DNA of 20,586 nucleotides, taken from Eggerthellaceae bacterium UBA5906 (lineage in GTDB: Bacteria > Actinomycetota > Coriobacteriia > Coriobacteriales > Eggerthellaceae). The notes below the pieces were generated by a model. The model did not search any database. It had not been told where the DNA came from and saw only the letters and a program-made list of their open reading frames with translations. This document shows positions 1-6,241 of the stretch, in pieces (position 1 is the first letter of the stretch; each line of letters opens with the position of its first letter). The stretch is taken from assembly GCA_002431805.1 (NCBI GenBank), contig DJEE01000042.1:42347-62932 (forward strand), read 5' to 3'. The translations under genes and the position numbers were made by a program.

Positions 1-854
1 ATGCGCATATCGGTGGTGCCCAGGTGCGCCTTTACGCTGCCATCGGCGAATTCCACCATGGAGTGAATAGCGCTTTGCGGTTGCACCACCACACTGATTT
101 TGTCATACGGCATGTTGAACAGGTGGTGCGCTTCAATAACTTCCAAGCCCTTGTTCATAAGCGTAGACGAATCGATGGAGATTTTCGCGCCCATGTGCCA
201 CGTGGGATGCTTAAGCGCTTGAGCAGGCGTGATGCCCTCTAGGTCTGCCTGCTTCTTGCCGCGGAACGGGCCACCGGAAGCCGTCACCCACAAACGCGAA
301 ACTTCGCGCTCAGACTCGCCCAGCAAGCATTGATAAATAGCCCCGTGCTCGGAGTCGATGGGCATAAGCGCCCCAGCAGGCCCTACCGCCGGCGCCACGC
401 CTGCGGCGCGACGCTGATTGTCAACCTGCGCAGCCAGCGGCATGATAAGGTCGCCGCCCACCACCAGGCTTTCCTTGTTTGCCAGCGCAAGCACCTTGCC
501 CGCGCGCAGCGTCTCGTAGCTTGCGCGCAAACCGGCGGCACCCACCAGCGCGTTCACCACCACGTCGGCTTCCGGCAACCGTACCAGGTCAACCACGGCA
601 TCCATGCCAAAGCCCCGCACGCCTTGCGCACCCACTTGCTCGCGCACCTCGTCCGCGATGCTCTCGCCTGCCAAACGCTCATCGCCTATAGCCAGGTTGC
701 GCACGCCGTGCGCACGCGCCTGCTCCAGCATTTCCGCCACGCGCGTGTTCACCGCCAGGCCCACAATCTCCAACTCATCGGGATGTTGGCGCACCACGTC
801 AACCGTTTGCGTGCCGATAGAGCCCGTGGACCCAAGAATCACAATGCGCTTCAT
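1..854 (-). CDS. dxr: 1-deoxy-D-xylulose 5-phosphate reductoisomerase (partial, N-terminal 284 residues)
   Basis: Converts 1-deoxy-D-xylulose 5-phosphate to 2-C-methyl-D-erythritol 4-phosphate with NADPH and a divalent metal, the committed step of the cytosolic MEP isoprenoid pathway. Reading the minus strand from the ATG at 854 gives an uninterrupted frame to the window edge; the C-terminal part (roughly a quarter) lies outside. The start reads MKRIVILGSTGSIGTQT, the NADPH-binding Rossmann signature. Further in are the metal/substrate segment IDSEHGAIYQCL, the loop TASGGPFR, the motif SIDSSTLMNKGLEVIEAHHL and VVVQPQSAIHSMVEF, all hallmarks of DXR. The usual HPQS is QPQS here, a mild variation. 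It is the last gene of the pyrH-frr-uppS-cdsA-dxr cluster and follows cdsA after 71 bp. That gap contains a terminator-like hairpin, so expression may be partly uncoupled from cdsA. Identification is secure. Confidence 0.96.
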   Translation of the reverse strand, partial: MKRIVILGSTGSIGTQTVDVVRQHPDELEIVGLAVNTRVAEMLEQARAHGVRNLAIGDERLAGESIADEVREQVGAQGVRGFGMDAVVDLVRLPEADVVVNALVGAAGLRASYETLRAGKVLALANKESLVVGGDLIMPLAAQVDNQRRAAGVAPAVGPAGALMPIDSEHGAIYQCLLGESEREVSRLWVTASGGPFRGKKQADLEGITPAQALKHPTWHMGAKISIDSSTLMNKGLEVIEAHHLFNMPYDKISVVVQPQSAIHSMVEFADGSVKAHLGTTDMR

Positions 855-875
855 GAAAGCCTCCGAATCACCCGC

Positions 876-912
876 AAAAACAATGCGAGTCAACGCGCAT
901 GCCCGTTGACTC
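876..912 (-). terminator. Terminator-like hairpin between cdsA and dxr
   Basis: A perfect 9-bp inverted repeat (887-895 with 904-912, GAGTCAACG / CGTTGACTC) with an 8-nt loop lies 13 bp after the cdsA stop. Read on the minus strand it is followed, after a 6-nt gap, by five T (876-880). It resembles a leaky intrinsic terminator or attenuator inside the operon. The T-run is short and slightly displaced, so strength is uncertain. Confidence 0.5.
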
Positions 913-925
913 AGCAAGAAACCGA

Positions 926-1891
926 TTACATAAAATACCAGCTGTACGGTATGCAATCGCCCAGAACCAGCAAAAGGGCCGAGGCAACCGCAACAAGGAA
1001 CAGGCTGTCGCACCGATCGAGCAAACCGCCGTGACCCGGCAACAGCGTGCCCGAATCCTTAAAGCCAACGTTGCGCTTGATGCGGCTTTCGGCCAAATCC
1101 CCCAGCACACCGCACAACCCGCTAATCACGCCAAACACAAGCGCCATGGGAATGCTTAAGTTAACACCAGGGATAAACGTGAACAAACACCAGAACAGGG
1201 CCGAGCCAACCAAGCCGGCAAAAAAGCCTTCCCAGCTTTTCTTCGGCGAAACGCGCGGAGCCAGCTTATGCTTGCCAAATTTGCTTCCCACCAAATACGC
1301 AAACGAATCGTTTGCCCACACGCTGAAGAAAATGCCCAGCACCAGCACGCCACCCCACGGGTGCGGCAGCGCTTGGCGCACCACCACCAGGCCCGAAAGC
1401 AGCATGCCGCAATATGCAGCGCCGAAAAAGCTCACGCCCACATCGGGGATGCGCGCGCGCATCCAAAATACGTACCACACGATAAGCGCCAGCAGCAACG
1501 CCAAGCTAACCAGCAGCATGCCCGACAAGCCGAAGAAGTACACGCTAGGCGGGTACAGCGCTGCGGCCAAGCTGCCCAGCATTTCGTTGGGCAGCTTGGC
1601 ATCGGCACGCAGCATGTAGTAGAACTCGCCTGCACATACGGCAGCAGTTGCGCACAGCAGGGCTAGCATGGTCCAGTCGTTAATAAGAATGCACAGCACC
1701 GAAACGGTAACGTAAATAAAGCCAGTGCGAAAACGAACTTGCAAGTCGGACGCGTTTTTGAACTTCTGCGGCGTTTTTTCGTACGCAAAATTCTTCAAAC
1801 GCTCCCCGCGCGAGCGCTCGTCATGCGACGTATCTTGCGCATGCTCCTGCGCAGCTTGCATGGGCTGTTTTTCCGTTTCGTGCGATGACAC
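926..1891 (-). CDS. cdsA: Phosphatidate cytidylyltransferase (CDP-diacylglycerol synthase)
   Basis: Integral membrane enzyme making CDP-diacylglycerol from phosphatidic acid and CTP, the branch point to the anionic phospholipids. The 321-residue product has a charged, hydrophilic N-terminus (about 50 residues) followed by a series of hydrophobic segments. Near the C-terminus it carries the family signature: SRIKRNVGFKDSG followed by LLPGHGGLLDRCDS, with the conserved Lys-Asp and Gly-His-Gly-Gly elements. The first codon is a GTG immediately after the uppS TAG (stop and start directly adjacent), which suggests translational coupling. An internal ATG at residue 11 (position 1861) is an alternative start with a weaker ribosome binding site. 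Gene order uppS-cdsA-dxr matches the common bacterial arrangement linking undecaprenyl carrier and phospholipid synthesis. Confidence 0.95.
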   Translation of the reverse strand: MSSHETEKQPMQAAQEHAQDTSHDERSRGERLKNFAYEKTPQKFKNASDLQVRFRTGFIYVTVSVLCILINDWTMLALLCATAAVCAGEFYYMLRADAKLPNEMLGSLAAALYPPSVYFFGLSGMLLVSLALLLALIVWYVFWMRARIPDVGVSFFGAAYCGMLLSGLVVVRQALPHPWGGVLVLGIFFSVWANDSFAYLVGSKFGKHKLAPRVSPKKSWEGFFAGLVGSALFWCLFTFIPGVNLSIPMALVFGVISGLCGVLGDLAESRIKRNVGFKDSGTLLPGHGGLLDRCDSLFLVAVASALLLVLGDCIPYSWYFM

Positions 1892-2674
1892 CTATTTCAC
1901 CGCCCCAAAGCGACGATCGCGGCCCTGGTACTCCAGCAAACAACGCAGCAGCTCGTAGCGATCGAAATCGGGCCACAACGTGTTGGTGACAACGAATTCG
2001 GAATACGCAACCTGCCACAGCAGGAAGTTCGACAAACGCATCTCCCCCGATGTGCGGATAACAACCTCGGGGTCGGGGATGTCGGCCGTGTACAGGCCTT
2101 CCTCGAAATCAGCTTCCGTAAGCGGCGCTGTGGGGTCTTCGCCTTCCGCCGCCTTCGCAAGCGCGCGACGCACGCATGCCTGGGCAGCGTTGAGCATTTC
2201 CTGGCGCGAGCCGTAGTTCACGGCAACCACCAGCGTCATGCCCGTGTTGTTGCGCGTTTTCTGCCACGCTTCCTCAAACGCCTCGCGCGTTTCATCGGGA
2301 AGCGCCGAGAGGTCGCCGATGGTGCGCACGCGCACGTTCTCCTCATGCAGCCCGTCAACCTCGGCAAGCATGGTTTTGGCGAACAGGTCCATCAAGCCCA
2401 CAACCTCTTCCTGCGGGCGCTTCCAGTTCTCGGTGGAAAACGAGTAGATGGTAAGGTAGCGCACGCCTAAGTCAGAAGCGCAACGGATGGTCTCGCGCAC
2501 CGCCTCGATACCGGCCTTGTGGCCTTTCAAGCGGTTCATGGCGCGTTTTTTCGCCCACCTACCGTTACCGTCCATAATCACGGCAACATGCTGCGGGATG
2601 TTTTCCTGGTCAAGCACCGCAGGGTCAAGCCCCTCGGGCGGATTCGGAAAAATGTAGTCAAGCGGCTTGTTCAT
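1892..2674 (-). CDS. uppS: Isoprenyl transferase (undecaprenyl diphosphate synthase family)
   Basis: Cytosolic cis-prenyltransferase that extends farnesyl diphosphate with isopentenyl diphosphate to the long polyprenyl diphosphate carrier used in peptidoglycan and cell-wall polymer export. The 260-residue length is typical. Visible motifs in order: VAVIMDGNGRWAKKR with catalytic Asp35; GHKAGIEAVRE near residue 51; LTIYSFSTENWKRP near 75-87; and the diphosphate-binding C-terminal block EVVIRTSGEMRLSNFLLWQ (about 202-220) followed by AYSEF with the metal-binding Glu225. The ATG at 2674 has a GAGGT-type ribosome binding site at good spacing. Chain length (C55, or shorter as in some actinobacterial paralogs) cannot be read from the sequence. 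A 277-bp gap separates it from frr and holds structured element copy A. Confidence 0.96.
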   Translation of the reverse strand: MNKPLDYIFPNPPEGLDPAVLDQENIPQHVAVIMDGNGRWAKKRAMNRLKGHKAGIEAVRETIRCASDLGVRYLTIYSFSTENWKRPQEEVVGLMDLFAKTMLAEVDGLHEENVRVRTIGDLSALPDETREAFEEAWQKTRNNTGMTLVVAVNYGSRQEMLNAAQACVRRALAKAAEGEDPTAPLTEADFEEGLYTADIPDPEVVIRTSGEMRLSNFLLWQVAYSEFVVTNTLWPDFDRYELLRCLLEYQGRDRRFGAVK

Positions 2675-2799
2675 AAGCAGACCTCATAAATACGGGAAAA
2701 GCCAACCAGCGGAACCCCGCCAGCTGGCAATAAAGAAAAGCTCGCAAGAGCCGAATAGCGCAATAGAAGTAAATGAGAGAATCCCAGGTTGCACCAAAG

Positions 2800-2946
2800 T
2801 CAGTGAGGGTGGCTGTGGTGCCTCGAATTGCCCTGAAATGAACGAACATTGGCCTTTGGGCCATGTTCGTGAAATTGAAGGGCAAGGCGAGGTGCCACAG
2901 CCAGCCGCAGCGTCAAGCAGTTGCGCTTGTCGGCAGTCAAGCGCAA
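2800..2946. repeat. Structured repeat element, copy A (candidate folded RNA or REP-like palindrome)
   Basis: Read on the plus strand it starts with TCAGTGAGGG and folds into one long interrupted hairpin: outer stem 2810-2825 with 2888-2903 (including a tandem G-T wobble), stem 2828-2834 with 2880-2886, then an internal block in which GA-AAT-GA faces GA-A-ATT-GA, and a terminal stem of about 12 bp closed by TTTG. A second hairpin follows, 2921-2929 with 2938-2946 (9 bp perfect). Copy B at 11303-11446 has the same layout with compensatory base changes. The element ends 5 bp before the frr stop codon, so it follows frr directly in the operon transcript. The functional strand is unresolved. The rest of the frr-uppS gap (2675-2799) shows no gene; it holds an imperfect palindrome near 2705-2728 and the uppS ribosome binding site. 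Confidence 0.8.
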
Positions 2947-2951
2947 CCTTT

Positions 2952-3509
2952 CTAGATCTCCATTACTTCGGCTTCCTTCTTTTTGAAGGCGGCGTCTACC
3001 TCGGCAACGTACTTGTCCGTGAGCTTTTGGATCTCAGCCTCGGCACGGCGCTGATCATCCTCGGGGAGGCTGTCTTCCTTCACGCACTTCGCCACATGGC
3101 TGTTGCCGTCGCGGCGCGCGTTGCGGATGCCCACGCGAGCTTCCTCAGCGTACTCCTTGCACTGCTTCACCAGTTCACGGCGACGATCTTCGGTAAGCGC
3201 CGGGAACGGTAGGCGAATAACCGAACCATCGTTGTTCGGCGTAACGCCCAGATCGCTTTCAAGAATAGCGTGCTCAATGGCGTTCAGAACGCCCTTGTCC
3301 CACGGCTCGATAACCAGCAGATGCGCGTCGGGCGTTTTCACGCCTGCCATCTGGTTGATAGGCGTGGGCACGCCGTAGTAGTCAACTTTGATGCGGTCGA
3401 GGATCATGGCGTTTGCACGGCCCGTACGCACCGTGCCAAACGCGTTGTGCAGGCCGTTGAGCGCGCGCTGCATCTTCTCCTCGGTTTCCAGCATGATCTC
3501 GTCGATCAT
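2952..3509 (-). CDS. frr: Ribosome recycling factor
   Basis: RRF works with EF-G to split post-termination 70S ribosomes. The 185-residue protein has the standard length and composition: an N-terminal helix (IDEIMLETEEKMQRALNGL), the conserved RTGRANAMILDRIKVDYYG segment, the PTPINQMAGV beta region, EPWDKGVLNAIEHAI, and the C-terminal helical part with LPFPALTEDRRRELVKQCK. The ATG at 3509 follows an AAGGAAAGGA ribosome binding site. It lies 48 bp after pyrH, as in most bacteria, and is followed by a 277-bp gap before uppS, longer than usual for this operon because of the structured element that abuts the frr stop. Essential housekeeping gene; identification is secure. Confidence 0.97.
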   Translation of the reverse strand: MIDEIMLETEEKMQRALNGLHNAFGTVRTGRANAMILDRIKVDYYGVPTPINQMAGVKTPDAHLLVIEPWDKGVLNAIEHAILESDLGVTPNNDGSVIRLPFPALTEDRRRELVKQCKEYAEEARVGIRNARRDGNSHVAKCVKEDSLPEDDQRRAEAEIQKLTDKYVAEVDAAFKKKEAEVMEI

Positions 3510-3557
3510 TGTGGTTCCTTTCCTTATATGTCCGCCCTAAGCAGGCCGGCTATATGG

Positions 3558-4274
3558 CTATTCTACCGTGGTTCCCACGTTTTCGCCCTTCAGGGCGCGG
3601 GAAATGTTGCCCTCAACGGTCAGGTCGAAGACGATCATAGGCACGTTGTTGTCCATGCACAGGCTGGTTGCCGTGGAGTCCATAACGTTGAGGCCCTGCG
3701 AGAGCACCTCCATGTAGCTGACGCGGTCGTAGCGCTTGGCGTCGGGGTTTTTCACCGGGTCGGAATCGTACACACCGTCAACCTTGGTTGCCTTCATAAG
3801 CACGTCAACATCCAGCTCGCAGGCGCGCAGCGCTGCGGTGGTATCGGTGGTGAAGTAGGGGTTGCCCGTACCGGCGGCCAAAATGACCACGCGGCCCTTT
3901 TCCATGTGGCGGATTGCGCGACGACGGATGTAGGGCTCGGACACTTCCTGCATGTTGATAGCGCTTTGCACGCGGCTGAAAATGCCGTGGCGCTCAAAGG
4001 CGTCCTGCAGCGCCAGCGCGTTCATAACCGTTGCCAGCATACCGATATAGTCAGCCTGCGCACGGTCCATGCCCTCGGTTGCGCCGGAAACACCGCGGAA
4101 GATGTTGCCGCCGCCCACTACAATGGCCAGCTGCACGCCGTCATGCACCACATCAGCAATCTCGTCCGCCAAAGAATCGACCACCTTCGGGTCGATGCCG
4201 TAGCCAAGATCGCCCGCCAATGCCTCGCCGGACAGCTTCAACAGCACGCGCTTGTATCGGTATTCCTCGGCCAT
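3558..4274 (-). CDS. pyrH: UMP kinase
   Basis: Bacterial hexameric UMP kinase of the amino-acid kinase fold, phosphorylating UMP to UDP for RNA, DNA and nucleotide-sugar synthesis. The 238-residue product shows [14 protein letters not shown] (residues 9-21), the nucleotide-binding loop [10 protein letters not shown] (52-61), the [29 protein letters not shown] region and the [13 protein letters not shown] segment typical of PyrH. The start is placed at the ATG at 4274 because a GGGAGG ribosome binding site lies 8 nt upstream; the frame opens earlier at a GTG at 4295, which would swallow that site. It is the first gene of the housekeeping operon. The terminator of the preceding symporter lies only about 50 bp upstream. 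A TAAGAT box just beyond the terminator T-run could be a -10 element, but no good -35 is seen. Confidence 0.97.
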   Translation of the reverse strand: MAEEYRYKRVLLKLSGEALAGDLGYGIDPKVVDSLADEIADVVHDGVQLAIVVGGGNIFRGVSGATEGMDRAQADYIGMLATVMNALALQDAFERHGIFSRVQSAINMQEVSEPYIRRRAIRHMEKGRVVILAAGTGNPYFTTDTTAALRACELDVDVLMKATKVDGVYDSDPVKNPDAKRYDRVSYMEVLSQGLNVMDSTATSLCMDNNVPMIVFDLTVEGNISRALKGENVGTTVE

Positions 4275-4326
4275 ATGCAAAACCTCCCGGTTCACTTGAA
4301 TTCGCTTAGCTGCCTTATCTTACCCG

Positions 4327-4364
4327 AAAAAAGAAACGGCCGCCTTATATGGCAGCCGTTTCTT
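4327..4364 (-). terminator. Intrinsic terminator of the tcyP-like gene
   Basis: Stem 4331-4340 with 4355-4364 (AAGAAACGGC / GCCGTTTCTT), extended by GCC/GGC around a TTATAT loop, followed on the minus strand by a run of T (complement of A at 4327-4332). It lies about 30 bp after the symporter stop and just before pyrH, separating the two units. Confidence 0.88.
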
Positions 4365-4394
4365 GGCATTTCACGCAATGGACAAAGAGCGCGT

Positions 4395-5810
4395 TTAGGC
4401 TTTTTCGGCAAAGTCGCTGCTTACCGTAGCATTGGGGTCGTTATACACGCTGCGATCAAGACCGCCGGTGAAGTTAGAGGACGTAACGCCTGCAACCATG
4501 GAGTCGCTTACGTTCAGCGCCGTACGGCCCATATCGATGAGCGGCTCAACGGAAGCCATCAGGCCCACAATCTCAATAGGCAGGCCCATGGTGCCCAGCA
4601 CGATAAGGCTGGCGAACGTAGCACCGCCGCCCACACCGGCAACGCCAAACGAGCTGATGACGATAACGGCGATCAGGCCGATAACCCACGTGGGGTCGAA
4701 CACGTTGATGCCAACGGTAGGCGCGATAAGCGTGGCCATCATAGCCGGATAAATGCCCGCGCAGCCGTTCTGACCGATGGACATACCGAAGCTGGCGGCG
4801 AAGTTTGCCGTGGCCGGGTCAACGCCAAGTGCCTTGGACTGCGTTTCGATGTTCATAGGCAGGGCACCTGCGCTGGTGCGGGAAACAAACGCGAACGACA
4901 GCACCGGGAACGCCTTTTTCAAGTACGTGATGGGGCTTACACGGTTGCCCGCCAGGATAAGCAAGTGCACGATGAACATGGCGATAAGCGCAACATAGCT
5001 GAAGATGATGAACTTGCCCAGGTCAAGGATGGCAGCGTAATCGCTGGTGGCCGTGACGTTCGCGATAAGGGCAAGCACGCCGTAGGGGGTAAGGCCCACA
5101 ACCATCTTCACGATACACATGACAATGCCGTACAGACTGTCAATCAGGTTGTTGAAGAACTTTGCCTGCTCGGAGTCGCGGTCGCGCAGCTTCAGGTACG
5201 CCAGGCCCACAATGGCCGAGAAGATAACCACGGCGATAGTGGACGTAGAGCGCGTGCCGGCAAGGTCGGCAAACACGTTAACCGGAATCATGGACAGGAT
5301 GGTTTGCGGGATGGTGGTATCGGCAACCTTATCTTGACGCGTCTGCAGCGCATCAAGCTTCGAGGCGTCAACGGAGCCCTGCGTGAAGTCAGCGCCTGCC
5401 AGGCCCGACAGCGCGATGGTTGCCCAGCCGAACAGCGCGGCGATGGCCACGGTGATCAGCAGCACCGCAAGCACCGAACCGCCGATCTTGCCCAGGTTGT
5501 CAACGGCCTTCGTACGCGTAAACGCACCAACGATGGCCACGAACACCAGCGGCATAACCAGCATGCGCAGAAGGTCGATGTAGCCGGTGCCTACCAGCGA
5601 CATCCAGTCAAGCGCGGTTTTCGCCGCGTCAGAACCACGGCCAAGCGCCAGCTGAATGCCCACGCCCAGCACAATGCCCAGGCCCAAAGCGGTGAACACG
5701 CGGAACGTGAAGCTTTTCTTCGCCTTCCTGTTCAGGTAGTACAGCACCGCAAGCAGTGCCACGAAGATGACCAGCACGGCAAGTACCGGCCCCAATACGT
5801 CGAACGACAT
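4395..5810 (-). CDS. tcyP: L-cystine uptake symporter, TcyP-like (dicarboxylate/amino acid:cation symporter family)
   Basis: Secondary transporter of the DAACS (glutamate-transporter fold) family in the cytoplasmic membrane. The 471 residues match the roughly 460 of TcyP. Hydrophobic segments run throughout, starting at residues 5-27. Motifs include YIDLLRMLVMPLVFVAIVGAF (about 77-97), the first re-entrant hairpin SRTSAGALPMN (about 315-325), and SIGQNGCAGIYPAM (about 343-356), which I recognise from TcyP/YdjN-type cystine transporters rather than glutamate or C4-dicarboxylate carriers. The C-terminal Gly-rich segment FGVAGVGGGATFAS is also typical. The ATG at 5810 has an AGAGGA ribosome binding site. 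It is a single-gene unit with its own promoter candidate, leader hairpin and terminator. Substrate assignment as cystine is by family resemblance; family assignment is secure. Confidence 0.85.
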   Translation of the reverse strand: MSFDVLGPVLAVLVIFVALLAVLYYLNRKAKKSFTFRVFTALGLGIVLGVGIQLALGRGSDAAKTALDWMSLVGTGYIDLLRMLVMPLVFVAIVGAFTRTKAVDNLGKIGGSVLAVLLITVAIAALFGWATIALSGLAGADFTQGSVDASKLDALQTRQDKVADTTIPQTILSMIPVNVFADLAGTRSTSTIAVVIFSAIVGLAYLKLRDRDSEQAKFFNNLIDSLYGIVMCIVKMVVGLTPYGVLALIANVTATSDYAAILDLGKFIIFSYVALIAMFIVHLLILAGNRVSPITYLKKAFPVLSFAFVSRTSAGALPMNIETQSKALGVDPATANFAASFGMSIGQNGCAGIYPAMMATLIAPTVGINVFDPTWVIGLIAVIVISSFGVAGVGGGATFASLIVLGTMGLPIEIVGLMASVEPLIDMGRTALNVSDSMVAGVTSSNFTGGLDRSVYNDPNATVSSDFAEKA

Positions 5811-5850
5811 AACTCGTCTTCCTCTCGTTGCGAGGTGCGGCTACGCGCAA

Positions 5851-5882
5851 GCGGGCGGCGGCCGAATTTGGCCGCCGCCCGC
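5851..5882 (-). promoter_or_regulatory. Stable GC-rich hairpin in the tcyP leader
   Basis: A perfect 13-bp inverted repeat, almost all G and C (5851-5863 with 5870-5882), with a 6-nt loop, lies 41-72 bp upstream of the tcyP-like start. It falls between the candidate promoter and the ribosome binding site. An outer AGGTGC/GCACCT pairing (near 5895-5900 and 5833-5838) could extend the fold towards the ribosome binding site. No T-run follows on the minus strand, so it is not a standard terminator. Role unknown. Confidence 0.5.
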
Positions 5883-5920
5883 GTATTCGTCGCAGCACCT
5901 TCTTGTAAAGCGTGATGAGT

Positions 5921-5950
5921 ATTATGCTCCTATTTCACCTAGTAGTGCAA
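5921..5950 (-). promoter_or_regulatory. Candidate sigma-70-type promoter for the tcyP-like gene
   Basis: On the minus strand TTGCAC (5945-5950) is separated by 18 bp from CATAAT (5921-5926), in an AT-richer stretch upstream of the gene. Spacing and sequence fit a housekeeping promoter, giving a leader of about 100 nt that would contain the 5851-5882 hairpin. Confidence 0.5.
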
Positions 5951-6052
5951 TAGGATTACTTACGTTTATTCAAGAGAACGCATCATCGATTTGCCCGAAT
6001 GCAAAAAACCGCAAGCTATTAAGCTGTGCGCGCTGAACACGCCAAGCGACCG

Positions 6053-6088
6053 AAAAAGGCGAAGGCGGCCTGGGAAGTGGCCGCCTTC
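6053..6088 (-). terminator. Intrinsic terminator downstream of htrA
   Basis: Perfect 10-bp GC-rich stem 6061-6070 with 6079-6088 (GAAGGCGGCC / GGCCGCCTTC) and an 8-nt loop. On the minus strand it is followed by GCC and five T (complement of A at 6053-6057). It lies about 150 bp beyond the htrA stop, giving an unusually long 3' region. Confidence 0.8.
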
Positions 6089-6090
6089 TA

Positions 6091-6111
6091 GGGAAAAGGG
6101 AAAAGGGAAAA
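6091..6111. repeat. Tandem GGGAAAA repeat (three units)
   Basis: Three exact 7-bp units at 6091-6097, 6098-6104 and 6105-6111, continuing into a purine-only stretch to about 6124. On the htrA-sense strand this is a pyrimidine-only tract between the hairpin cluster and the terminator. It could bind a protein, act in termination, or simply be a slippage-prone microsatellite. Confidence 0.7.
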
Positions 6112-6138
6112 GGAAAGAAAGGAACGGGGATGGTTAGC

Positions 6139-6225
6139 CCCCGCATAGGCTGCGTTTACGACGCAGCCTATGCGGGGCAGCCCGGATTTCCGGGCGGCCC
6201 CAGGAAAGCGGCCGAACCGCTTTCC
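6139..6225 (-). other. Cluster of three hairpins in the htrA 3' region
   Basis: Three inverted repeats in a row: 6139-6155 with 6161-6177 (perfect 17 bp, loop TTACG on the plus strand); 6181-6186 with 6189-6194 (CCCGGA / TCCGGG); and 6203-6211 with 6217-6225 (GGAAAGCGG / CCGCTTTCC). A GGGGC at 6174-6178 can alternatively pair with GCCCC around 6197-6201, enclosing the middle hairpin and competing with the 17-bp stem. None has a downstream T-run on the htrA strand. They may stabilise the mRNA 3' end, encode a 3'-derived small RNA, or be a REP-like palindrome cluster. Confidence 0.65.
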
Positions 6226-6241
6226 CTGCGTGCTTGCAACG

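Noticed and set aside
330..1034. Plus-strand open frame of 234 codons over dxr
   Set aside because: Antisense to dxr, whose motifs are continuous on the minus strand; no independent evidence for coding.
2800..2946. Structured element as a simple intrinsic terminator of frr
   Set aside because: On the minus strand only ACTTT follows the long stem, the stem is interrupted by conserved internal loops, and the same design recurs after trpP inside an operon that must be read through.
3270..5915. Long plus-strand open frame of 881 codons across frr, pyrH and the symporter
   Set aside because: It is antisense to three well-supported genes, is rich in His, Gln, Arg and Ala as expected for a mirror frame of GC-rich genes, and shows no recognisable domain.
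5811..5950. tcyP leader as a T-box or SAM-type riboswitch
   Set aside because: No T-box sequence, terminator or recognisable riboswitch core is present; only the single GC-rich stem and an outer pairing are visible.
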